From Firm-04 sp045591925 (GTDB lineage Bacteria > Bacillota > Clostridia > Oscillospirales > Ruminococcaceae), in assembly GCA_045591925.1 (NCBI GenBank), contig JAZNTW010000024.1, positions 1 to 7,746 on the forward strand: a stretch of DNA of 7,746 nt, written 5' to 3'. Made by a program: the position numbers and the translations under genes. Below are positions 1 through 5,488 of the stretch, one piece after another. How positions within the stretch are numbered: position 1 is the first letter of the stretch; each line of letters begins with the position of its first letter. Below the pieces are notes generated by a model. That model was not told the origin of the DNA. It made no database searches and saw only the letters and a list, made by a program, of their open reading frames with translations.

Positions 1-26
1 TTGTTTAGGCAACACCGCGCGGGGCA

Positions 27-284
27 CGAATGCGAGAGAGACAACCCAAGAACGAGGGGAATCGTCGCTGCGCTCCGGTCTCCCCTCTCTCTTAGGTTTT
101 CCCTCTCGCGCTCTCTCTTTCCTCACTCTCTCCCCTCTGCTTAGTAGAATTTTCTTTTACTGCGCAGCGGAGAGTAGTTTATTTCGCGAATTTGCAATTA
201 AGGGGGAAAGTGGAAATGCGAGTGCAGCGAGTTTGCCCTTTCCTCTTGCGGTTCTCCCCTCGCCCTGCGTATCTACGCGGAGTA
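27..284. repeat. Repeat unit 1, long form with pyrimidine block
   Basis: This is a complete unit of 258 bp. It contains the pyrimidine-rich block at about 79-138, flanked by the 8-bp direct repeat TCCCCTCT at 81-88 and 131-138, exactly 50 bp apart. A central hairpin can form between CTCTGCT (135-141) and AGCGGAG (166-172). No gene is visible inside. Confidence 0.85.
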
Positions 285-541
285 CGAATGCGAAAGGGAC
301 AACCCAAGAGAGAGGGGAATCGTCGCTGTGCTCCGGTCTCCCCTCTCTCTTAGGTTTTCCCTCTCGCGCTCTCTCTTTCCTAACTCTCTCCCCTCTGCTT
401 AGTTGAATTTACTTTTACTGTGCAGCGGAGAGTAGTTTATTTTGCGAATTTGCAATTAGGGGGAAATGGGGAATGCGAGATCAGCGAGTTTGCCCTTGCC
501 TCTTGGGGTTCTCCGCTCGCCCTGCGCATCTGCGCGGAGTA
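285..541. repeat. Repeat unit 2, long form with pyrimidine block
   Basis: This complete 257-bp unit is colinear with unit 1 and very similar to it, including the pyrimidine-rich block at about 337-397. Its right end, with the start of unit 3, can fold into a long imperfect hairpin. The pairs are CTT/GGGTT (502-510) with AACCC/AAG (558-565), and inside that CTCCGC (511-516) with GCGGAG (534-539). Confidence 0.85.
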
Positions 542-792
542 CGAATGCGAAAGGGACAACCCAAGAAAGAGGGGAGTCGTCGCTGTGCTCCGGTCGCCCC
601 TCTGCTTAGTTGAATTTTCTTTTACTGCGTAGCGGAGAGTAGTTTATTTCGCGGCTTTGCAATTAGGGGGAAAGGGAATCAGGAAAGGGGAGCGCGAGGG
701 GAAAACTCAAGGGGAAGGGGGAATGCGAGTGCAGCGAGTTTCCCCCTTTCCTCTTGGGGTTCTCCGCTCGCCCTGCGCATCTGCGAGGAACA
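542..792. repeat. Repeat unit 3, rearranged form with inverted block
   Basis: The unit is 251 bp long. The pyrimidine block expected after CTCCGGTC is absent; the sequence goes directly to CCCCTCTGCTTAG, as if 50 bp had been lost between the two TCCCCTCT repeats seen in units 1 and 2. An extra ~44 bp appears after the AATTAGGGGG segment. Positions 681-711 of this insert (AGGAAAGG..AGCGCGAG.GGGAAAAC) match the reverse complement of the missing block (91-123 in unit 1) apart from a few small gaps and mismatches. Confidence 0.8.
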
Positions 793-899
793 CGAATGCG
801 AGAGGGACAACCCAAGAACGAGGGGAATCGTCGCACGCTCCGGTCTCCCCTTTGCTGACTTGAATTTTCTTTAGGGGCAAGGGGGAATGCGAGTGCAGC
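793..899. repeat. Repeat unit 4, truncated
   Basis: The unit begins with the same anchor and CAACCCAAGA segment, has the short form without the pyrimidine block, and then loses the central GCGCAGCGGAGAG...GCAATT segment: GAATTTTCTTTA runs straight into GGGGCAAGGGGGAATGCGAGTGCAGC. The array ends here, next to two compact hairpins. Confidence 0.75.
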
Positions 900-910
900 A
901 CATCTGGGGG

Positions 911-947
911 TCGAGGGGGCGCAGCCCCTTCGTCGCGCGAAGCGCGA
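911..947. repeat. Paired GC-rich hairpins at the end of the repeat array
   Basis: CGAGGGGGC (912-920) pairs with GCCCCTTCG (924-932) around a GCA loop, with one G-T wobble. It is followed at once by TCGCGC (933-938), which pairs with GCGCGA (942-947) around GAA. The short loops and back-to-back layout suggest a REP-like element or a factor-independent stop for transcripts leaving the array. No T-run follows, so I do not call it a terminator. Confidence 0.7.
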
Positions 948-1185
948 AATCAAATATAAATACAAAAAACAGGGAAACTGCACTTGACTTGCAATGCCCC
1001 GTTTGTATATATGGCATCACCAACTCTGTGCGGTATCGCCTTAATTTCCGGTTCCTTCCATATTCATCCGGCTGCGGAAAAGGCAAGCTGCTTTTTCTGC
1101 GGCTTTTCTCTTTGATAGAAACTGACAAAAAATCAGCGTCGTACCGCAAAAAAGCCCTGAAAATGTGCGAAATCCGTCCGGAATC
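948..1185. other. Intergenic region without a supported gene
   Basis: This stretch lies between the repeat array and the sel1-typA promoter. A weak promoter-like pair is present: TTGACT at 984-989 and TATATA at 1006-1011, with a 16-bp spacer. A hairpin of nine pairs with a three-base loop (1077-1085 with 1089-1097) ends in a short T-run. The open frame crossing the stretch (887-1189) starts inside the repeat array and has no ribosome site, so it is probably not coding. Confidence 0.5.
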
Positions 1186-1215
1186 TTGACAGAACCGCCG
1201 CGGCGGTGTTATAAT
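1186..1215 (+). promoter_or_regulatory. Promoter of the sel1-typA operon with a palindromic spacer
   Basis: TTGACA (1186-1191) and TATAAT (1210-1215) are both perfect consensus boxes with an 18-bp spacer, and a TGT triplet gives an extended -10. The spacer contains the perfect 14-bp palindrome ACCGCCGCGGCGGT (1194-1207). Its position between the two boxes is where a repressor would block RNA polymerase, so it may be an operator. Transcription would begin near 1222, leaving a short leader of about 58 nt before the start codon. Confidence 0.85.
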
Positions 1216-1279
1216 CAAGTGTTATCGTTTATATTTGCGCTGTTTTTGCGATGGCGCGCATCAAAGGAGGGATATTGCG

Positions 1280-2065
1280 ATGAAAGAAAACATGACTCCG
1301 TCCTATCTGCCGGCGGCTGCCGTGACCATGACCCCGAAATCGGGCGGCGAACCGGTGACCCTGTTTCGCCCCTACGAGGCGTTTCCGCTTGCGGATTTGG
1401 AAGCGCACGCCGCAAAGGATGAATGCGGTGCGCTCCTGCAGCTCGGTCAGCGTTATTTTTTCGGTCAGCTCGGCGCAGAGCAGGATTTTCAAAAGGCTTA
1501 TGACTATTTAAAACGCGCCGCCGCACTCGGCGCTCAGGACGCGCAGATGCTCCTTGCGGCGTACTATATCAATGAGGAAACCGGCGTTCTGCAAAAGGAT
1601 TCCGCAAAATGTATCGAGATGCTCACGCTTGCCGCCGAAAATGGCTCCTGGAAAGCCATGGAAAAGCTCGCGCAGGCGTATCGCGCAGGCGGCTCCGGCG
1701 TCATCCCCGACCACGACAAGGCGTTTGCCTGGGCGGTCGAGGCAGAGCGCATGATCCGCATTTACTGGGCGTTCTATACACAGCCGAATTTTGTCGATTT
1801 CAATCAAACGCAAAAGGAGATTTTGCACGCACATACGCGGATTTCCTTTGCACTGGCTTCCTGTTACGCCGACGGCGTCGGTACAAAGCGCGACCTTGAC
1901 GCCGCAATCCGGTGCATCGACAACGGTGAACAATTTGTCTGTCAGGCGACCGGTCTTGCAAAGGTTCCGATGTTTGCGGAACGGCGCAGTCAGCTGATGG
2001 CGCGTATCAAAAAGGATGAAGCCCGCGCACAGAATAAGCGCCGGGATGGTCAAAAAAAGAAGTGA
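1280..2065 (+). CDS. Sel1-repeat (TPR-like) protein
   Basis: This is a 261-residue protein with no signal peptide or membrane segment, so probably cytoplasmic. The start ATG at 1280 is chosen because AAAGGAGG (1263-1270) lies nine bases upstream; a start at 1235 would ignore this site. After an unstructured ~40-residue N-terminus come Sel1-like alpha-helical repeats: about 49-84 (LLQLGQRYFFG...AYDYLKRAAALG), 85-121 (DAQMLLAAYYI...CIEMLTLAAENG), 122-157 (KAMEKLAQAYRAG...AFAWAVEAE), and 186-217 (TRISFALASCYADGVG...AIRCIDNG), which follows a ~28-residue non-repeat insert. The tail is rich in Lys and Arg (245-261). Sel1 repeats are protein-interaction scaffolds with no catalytic residues, so the specific partner cannot be read from sequence. 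The gene is the first of an operon with typA, whose ribosome site overlaps its stop codon; a link to ribosome biology is inference from that position only. Confidence 0.85.
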   Translation: MKENMTPSYLPAAAVTMTPKSGGEPVTLFRPYEAFPLADLEAHAAKDECGALLQLGQRYFFGQLGAEQDFQKAYDYLKRAAALGAQDAQMLLAAYYINEETGVLQKDSAKCIEMLTLAAENGSWKAMEKLAQAYRAGGSGVIPDHDKAFAWAVEAERMIRIYWAFYTQPNFVDFNQTQKEILHAHTRISFALASCYADGVGTKRDLDAAIRCIDNGEQFVCQATGLAKVPMFAERRSQLMARIKKDEARAQNKRRDGQKKK

Positions 2066-2078
2066 GGGTATCAACTTG
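2062..2078 (+). promoter_or_regulatory. typA ribosome site overlapping the sel1 stop, with TTG start
   Basis: GTGAGGG (2062-2068) is the best Shine-Dalgarno match and contains the sel1 stop codon TGA (2063-2065). It lies seven bases before TTG at 2076. This arrangement suggests translational coupling, with ribosomes finishing sel1 restarting on typA. Confidence 0.7.
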
Positions 2079-3893
2079 GTTAGAAATGATTTGAGAAATA
2101 TTGCGATTATTGCCCACGTTGACCACGGCAAAACCACGCTGGTTGACGAGATGCTCAAGCAAAGCGGCGCGTTCCGTGAGAACCAGTCCGTTGCAGAGCG
2201 CGTCATGGACTCAAACGCACTGGAGCGTGAGCGCGGTATCACAATTCTCGCAAAAAATACATCTATAATGTATAACGACGTCAAAATCAACATCATCGAC
2301 ACCCCCGGCCACGCCGATTTCTCCGGCGAGGTCGAGCGTGTGCTGAACATGGTGGACGGCGTTCTGCTGCTCGTGGACGCTGCCGAGGGCCCCATGCCAC
2401 AGACCAGATTCGTGCTCTCCAAGGCACTCGAAATGGGTCAGAAGATCATCATTGTTGTCAATAAGATCGACCGTCCGGACGCGCGCCTCGATGAAATCGG
2501 CGACGAGGTTCTGGAGCTGCTGCTCGACCTTGACGCCAATGATGAGCAGCTCGAAAGCCCGGTGCTGTTTTGCTCCGGCAGAAGCGGTACGGCTTCCCTG
2601 TCGCAGTATGAGCCGGGCGATAGCCTGAAACCGCTGTTTGATACGATTTTAGACTATATCGAGCCGCCGCAGGGTGAGCCGGAGGAACCGCTGCAAATGC
2701 TGATCTCCTCGATTGATTATAATGAATACGTCGGCAGAATCGGCATCGGCAGAATCATCCGCGGTACGGCAAAGGTCGGTCAGCAGGTACAGGTCGGAAA
2801 CTTCCACAGCGAAGAAAAGCCGGTCAACGCAAAGCTCGTCACGCTGCTTCAGATCGAACAGCTTCAGCGCGTCTCGACGCAGAGCGCAACGGTTGGCGAT
2901 ATCGTCTGGGTATCGGGCATCGACGGCATCAACATCGGTGATACTATCTGCGCACAGGGCGCGTATGAGCCGGTCAGCTTTACCAAAATCAGTGAGCCGA
3001 CCGTTGAAATGACATTCTCCGTCAACGATAGCCCGCTTGCCGGCAGAGAGGGCAAATTCGTCACCTCTCGTCAGCTTCGCGAGCGTTTGTATAAAGAACT
3101 ATTAAAAGATGTATCCCTGCGCGTCAATGAAACCGATTCGACCGACGCATTCCTTGTCGCCGGCAGAGGTGAAATGCACCTTTCGATTCTGGTCGAGAAT
3201 ATGCGCAGAGAGGGCTATGAGCTTGCTGTATCGCCGCCCAGAGTGCTCATGAAGGAGATCGACGGCGTGCGCTACGAGCCGGTTGAGCGCGTTGCCATCG
3301 ACGTACCGGAGGGCAGCGTCGGCGCGGTCATGGAGAAGCTCGGCTCGCGCAAGGGCGAGATGCAGGAGATGCACCCGCAGGGCAGCAGAATGCGCATGGA
3401 GTTCCTGATCCCGTCGCGCGGTCTGTTCGGCTATAAGAGCGAATTTTTGACCGACACCAAGGGCGAGGGCATCATGTCCGCTGTCTTTGAAAAATATGAG
3501 CCGTATAAGGGCGATATCGAGCGCCGTTCGGTTGGCTCGCTGATCTCCTACGAGACCGGCGAGGCGGTCACCTATGGTCTGTATAACGCGCAGGAGCGCG
3601 GCAGCCTGTTCATTACGGCCGGTACGCAGGTCTATGAGGGCATGGTCGTCGGCTGCTCGCCGAAGTCCGAGGATATCGTTGTCAATGTCTGTAAGCGCAA
3701 GCATCTGACCAATACCCGTGCAAGCGGCAGCGATGACGCGCTCCGTCTGATTCCGCCAAAGGATATGTCTCTGGAAGACTGCCTTGAATATCTCGCAGAG
3801 GACGAGCTTCTGGAGGTCACGCCGGAGAGCCTGCGTATCCGCAAGCGCATCCTCGATAATGGCCTCAGAATGAAGCAGAAATTCAAAAAATAA
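2076..3893 (+). CDS. typA: GTP-binding protein TypA/BipA
   Basis: This is a translational GTPase of the EF-G/LepA superfamily that binds the 70S ribosome near the A site and supports large-subunit assembly and stress or cold growth. Using the TTG at 2076 gives 605 residues, close to the family's usual ~605-615, and starts at VRNDLRNIAIIAHVDHGKTT as expected; ATGs at 2016 and 2046 would lie inside sel1 with an untypical extension. Visible motifs are G1 AHVDHGKTT (13-21), switch I RERGITI (51-57), G3 DTPGHADF (75-82), G4 NKID (129-132) and a G5-region CSGRSGTAS (166-174). Domain II follows at about 200-295, an EF-G III-like domain at about 305-385 with GRGEMHLSIL, an EF-G V-like domain at about 395-475, and the TypA-specific C-terminal domain to the end. 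The signature NTRASGSDDALRLIPP (546-561) separates it from EF-G and LepA. The reading frame is intact and appears full length. Confidence 0.97.
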   Translation: MVRNDLRNIAIIAHVDHGKTTLVDEMLKQSGAFRENQSVAERVMDSNALERERGITILAKNTSIMYNDVKINIIDTPGHADFSGEVERVLNMVDGVLLLVDAAEGPMPQTRFVLSKALEMGQKIIIVVNKIDRPDARLDEIGDEVLELLLDLDANDEQLESPVLFCSGRSGTASLSQYEPGDSLKPLFDTILDYIEPPQGEPEEPLQMLISSIDYNEYVGRIGIGRIIRGTAKVGQQVQVGNFHSEEKPVNAKLVTLLQIEQLQRVSTQSATVGDIVWVSGIDGINIGDTICAQGAYEPVSFTKISEPTVEMTFSVNDSPLAGREGKFVTSRQLRERLYKELLKDVSLRVNETDSTDAFLVAGRGEMHLSILVENMRREGYELAVSPPRVLMKEIDGVRYEPVERVAIDVPEGSVGAVMEKLGSRKGEMQEMHPQGSRMRMEFLIPSRGLFGYKSEFLTDTKGEGIMSAVFEKYEPYKGDIERRSVGSLISYETGEAVTYGLYNAQERGSLFITAGTQVYEGMVVGCSPKSEDIVVNVCKRKHLTNTRASGSDDALRLIPPKDMSLEDCLEYLAEDELLEVTPESLRIRKRILDNGLRMKQKFKK

Positions 3894-4244
3894 GCGTCGG
3901 CAGAACATCACGGAAGCATCATTTTTCCGCACCCTACATATGGTTTTTGCAGGGAGAGGTGAGAAAAACGAAAATTCCTGAATTTCAGCATTTTGACCAA
4001 AGAATGACGCATACCGCAGACCCCCGGCGCGCGGTGCTATGGGTGCCGCGCAGGGTGGCAGCGGACGCCAAGTCTTATCGCAGATACGTGATAAAACTGC
4101 TTTCCGAGATGGAACGGAACGGATGTGCGGAGGAAACGCCGGATTGTTCCGAAACATGGCAAAAAACGTCAAACTTTGTGCATACCTCACAAAATTATGA
4201 TGAAATACATCGTGTAAATTGGAAGTGAAAATGCCAAACACCGC
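3894..4244. other. Intergenic region between typA and the cohesin gene
   Basis: I see no recognisable gene and no strong terminator after typA; only a weak CGGAA/TTCCG hairpin (3911-3929). Two better hairpins lie further on: GCGCGGTGC (4029-4037) with GTGCCGCGC (4043-4051) around TATGG, and TTATCGC (4075-4081) with GTGATAA (4088-4094). A + strand open frame (GTG at 3959 to 4228, 89 residues) has no homology I recognise, and its purine-rich upstream sequence is too close to the GTG to be a convincing ribosome site. A small RNA or an unrecognised small protein cannot be excluded. Confidence 0.5.
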
Positions 4245-4273
4245 TTGACTTAAATTGCGATTTGTGTTAAAAT
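4245..4273 (+). promoter_or_regulatory. Promoter of the cohesin-like surface protein gene
   Basis: TTGACT (4245-4250) and TAAAAT (4268-4273) are separated by the ideal 17 bp, with a TGT extended -10. Transcription should begin near 4280, about 200 nt before the start codon. Confidence 0.8.
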
Positions 4274-4279
4274 ACAGTT

Positions 4280-4482
4280 GTATCACTGATATGGTGGCGT
4301 AACTCTGTGTCAGGTGGAGTGTATGCTGCTGGTGATTCAGGCAAAAGTTCTGAATGCCGATAGGCTTGGCAGGCGATGCTTGTCAGGGCATTGTGTGAAC
4401 CAAGCCAAACAGTTTTGGAATGATTCCGTGCGCGATGGCGTTCGAGATCGTTCCGGCAAAAAGCAGAAAGGATTGAAACATC
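4280..4482 (+). promoter_or_regulatory. Long structured 5' leader, family unassigned
   Basis: The ~200-nt leader of the cohesin gene contains several good pairings. ATTCAG (4335-4340) pairs with CTGAAT (4350-4355). GGCTTGG (4363-4369) pairs perfectly with CCAAGCC (4400-4406), and this stem encloses a second one, GCGATGC (4373-4379) with GCATTGT (4388-4394). GGAATGAT (4417-4424) pairs with ATCGTTCC (4447-4454), 10 nt before the ribosome site AGAAAGGA (4465-4472). An alternative perfect pairing, AATGCC (4353-4358) with GGCATT (4387-4392), cannot coexist with the first and third stems. There is no internal T-tailed terminator, so any control would act on translation or mRNA stability. I do not recognise a known riboswitch class. 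Confidence 0.5.
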
Positions 4483-5346
4483 ATGAGCAAATCTATTATC
4501 TCTAAAATTGCTGCAGTTGCTTGTAGCGTAGCAGCTCTGGGCGCTCTCGGTATTTCCGCTTCCGCACAGGTTGATACTGAGCTCGACGAGAGAACTGACC
4601 TCGTTGCTGGTAAGACCAACATCGTTGCTGGTATCGTTGAGGCTGAGGCTGGCGAGACTGTTAAGTTCCCGGTTTATGTTGCAAACAACACCGGTTATGC
4701 AGCAACAGGCGTTCGTCTCATCTATGATGAGAAGCTCGCTCCGGTTCTGAAGGCAAACGGCAACCCCACCACCAAGAAGGAGGATGCAGGCGACGATGTC
4801 ACCATGACATTCTCTCACAACCCTGAGAAGCGCATCATCGCACTCGGCACCATGGGCACTGAGCCGGAAGTTGACAGCGGTGTTATGTACACTGTTGAGA
4901 TCACCGTTCCGGAAACTGCAAAGCCTGGTGATAAGTTCCCGATGACCATCGAGATCGACAAGTGGCTCGATGAGAAGGTTCAGCCGGTTGATCACGCAAC
5001 TGTGAATGGTTACATCTTCATTAAGATTGTGGGTGGGGATACCACCACCACTACCACCACCACTACCACTACCACTGAGACCACCACCACTACCACTACC
5101 ACTGTAACCGAGCCGACCACCACTTCTTCTGATGTTACCACTACCACAACTGATTCTACCACCAGTGGTACCACCACTACCACCGGTAAGGGCGGCGCAG
5201 TTGTAACAACCACCACCAAGAAGGCTGGCACAACTTCTAACACCACTGCTTCCAAGACCGGCGATGCTGGCGTTGGCGTTGCAGTTGCAGGCCTGCTCCT
5301 CGCAGCTGGTACTGCTGTTGTTGCTACCAAGAAGAAGAAGGACTAA
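4483..5346 (+). CDS. Exported cohesin-domain surface protein with Thr-rich linker
   Basis: This is a 287-residue exported protein. An N-terminal signal peptide (K3 and K8, hydrophobic about 9-26, likely cleavage after ASA at 28) precedes a single cohesin-like beta-sandwich at about 45-182. Its opening VEAEAGETVKFPVYVANNTG, the RLIYDEKL strand, the DSGVMYTVEITVPETAKPGD segment and the closing VNGYIFIK match the order of type I cohesin modules. Cohesins bind dockerin modules, so the likely role is display of dockerin-bearing enzymes or other proteins. A linker of Thr runs (12, then 8, then shorter runs) spans about 187-255. The C-terminus (ASKTG 256-260, a hydrophobic segment about 263-281, then KKKKD) has the layout of a sortase signal, but lacks the Leu-Pro of LPXTG. 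The AGAAAGGA site supports the ATG at 4483. The gene has its own promoter and terminator, and its codon choice (GTT, GCT, AAG, AAC, ACC) differs from its neighbours, consistent with strong expression. A generic exported protein with a cohesin-like fold is the main alternative. Confidence 0.8.
   Translation: MSKSIISKIAAVACSVAALGALGISASAQVDTELDERTDLVAGKTNIVAGIVEAEAGETVKFPVYVANNTGYAATGVRLIYDEKLAPVLKANGNPTTKKEDAGDDVTMTFSHNPEKRIIALGTMGTEPEVDSGVMYTVEITVPETAKPGDKFPMTIEIDKWLDEKVQPVDHATVNGYIFIKIVGGDTTTTTTTTTTTTETTTTTTTTVTEPTTTSSDVTTTTTDSTTSGTTTTTGKGGAVVTTTTKKAGTTSNTTASKTGDAGVGVAVAGLLLAAGTAVVATKKKKD
5041..5103 (+). repeat. ACC/ACT triplet microsatellite coding for poly-Thr
   Basis: Twelve Thr codons (5041-5076), one Glu codon (5077-5079) and eight more Thr codons (5080-5103) are written only with ACC and ACT, in near-regular blocks. 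Length change by replication slippage would stay in frame and alter only the linker length. Confidence 0.9.
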
Positions 5347-5350
5347 TTCT

Positions 5351-5367
5351 TTCTGATTCGATCAGAA
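5351..5367 (+). other. Small hairpin after the cohesin gene
   Basis: TTCTGAT (5351-5357) pairs perfectly with ATCAGAA (5361-5367) around a TCG loop, five bases after the stop codon. It has no T-run and may protect the 3' end of the mRNA or help the stronger terminator downstream. Confidence 0.5.
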
Positions 5368-5384
5368 GTCATATTCTGAACACG

Positions 5385-5419
5385 ATCGAGTGACGTTTCG
5401 GCGTCACTCGATTTTTTTT
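5385..5419 (+). terminator. Intrinsic terminator of the cohesin gene
   Basis: ATCGAGTGACG (5385-5395) pairs perfectly over 11 bp with CGTCACTCGAT (5402-5412) around TTTCGG, followed by a run of seven further Ts. It is a textbook factor-independent terminator and separates the cohesin unit from mrp-prmA. Confidence 0.95.
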
Positions 5420-5427
5420 ATTGTGAT

Positions 5428-5456
5428 TTGACATCCATGTATTTTTGTGGTATACT
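5428..5456 (+). promoter_or_regulatory. Promoter of the mrp-prmA operon
   Basis: TTGACA (5428-5433) and TATACT (5451-5456) have a 17-bp spacer and a TGG extended -10. The promoter starts just after the preceding terminator. Transcription would begin near 5463, giving a very short leader. Confidence 0.85.
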
Positions 5457-5488
5457 AGAATTATCATAGATTTGAAAGGATGATTCAG

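Larger units (their letters stand above)
1..905. repeat. Degenerate tandem array of a ~257-bp intergenic repeat
   Basis: A recurring unit can be followed by its anchor CGAATGCGARAG at 27, 285, 542 and 793, giving spacings of 258, 257 and 251 bp. Each unit runs in order through a CAACCCAAGA...GAGGGGA segment, GTCGC...CTCCGGTC, a pyrimidine-rich block (in copies 1 and 2), CTCTGCTTAG with GAATTT(T/A)CTTTTACTG, GCGGAGAGTAGTTTATTT, AATTTGCAATTA with a G-run, and a CCTCTTG...GTTCTCC segment. Positions 1-26 look like the decayed tail of an earlier unit. The array has short open frames on both strands, but none has a ribosome site and their sequence follows the DNA repeat, so I treat it as non-coding. 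No transposase or terminal target duplication is seen. Confidence 0.9.

Noticed and set aside
1..905. CRISPR array
   Set aside because: The repeat period is ~257 bp and the whole unit is conserved; there are no short repeats with unique spacers and no cas genes.
420..983. Short open frames on both strands within the repeat array, up to 106 residues
   Set aside because: They follow the DNA repeat, lack ribosome sites, have low-complexity Arg/Ser/Pro-rich translations, and overlap one another on both strands.
2016..2075. ATG starts for typA at 2016 or 2046
   Set aside because: They would add 10-20 residues not seen in the family, overlap sel1, and lack a ribosome site as good as the GTGAGGG before the TTG at 2076.
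1508..2422. A 304-codon minus-strand open frame opposite sel1 and typA
   Set aside because: It is the antisense shadow of two well-supported genes, with no recognisable domain.
3947..4228. A 93-codon + strand open frame between typA and the cohesin gene
   Set aside because: It has a TTG or GTG start with a poorly spaced ribosome site and no recognisable family. It is kept only as a remark in the intergenic entry.
3102..4286. A 394-codon minus-strand open frame opposite the typA 3' end
   Set aside because: Most of it is the antisense shadow of the certain typA gene, and no minus-strand ribosome site or known domain is seen.
4267..4995. A 242-codon minus-strand open frame opposite the cohesin leader and gene
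   Set aside because: It is antisense to a gene with a clear promoter, ribosome site, signal peptide and terminator; nothing in its translation is recognisable.
5041..5190. Tandem repeat as a CRISPR-like or minisatellite element
   Set aside because: It is fully explained as a Thr-rich linker coded in frame inside the cohesin gene.
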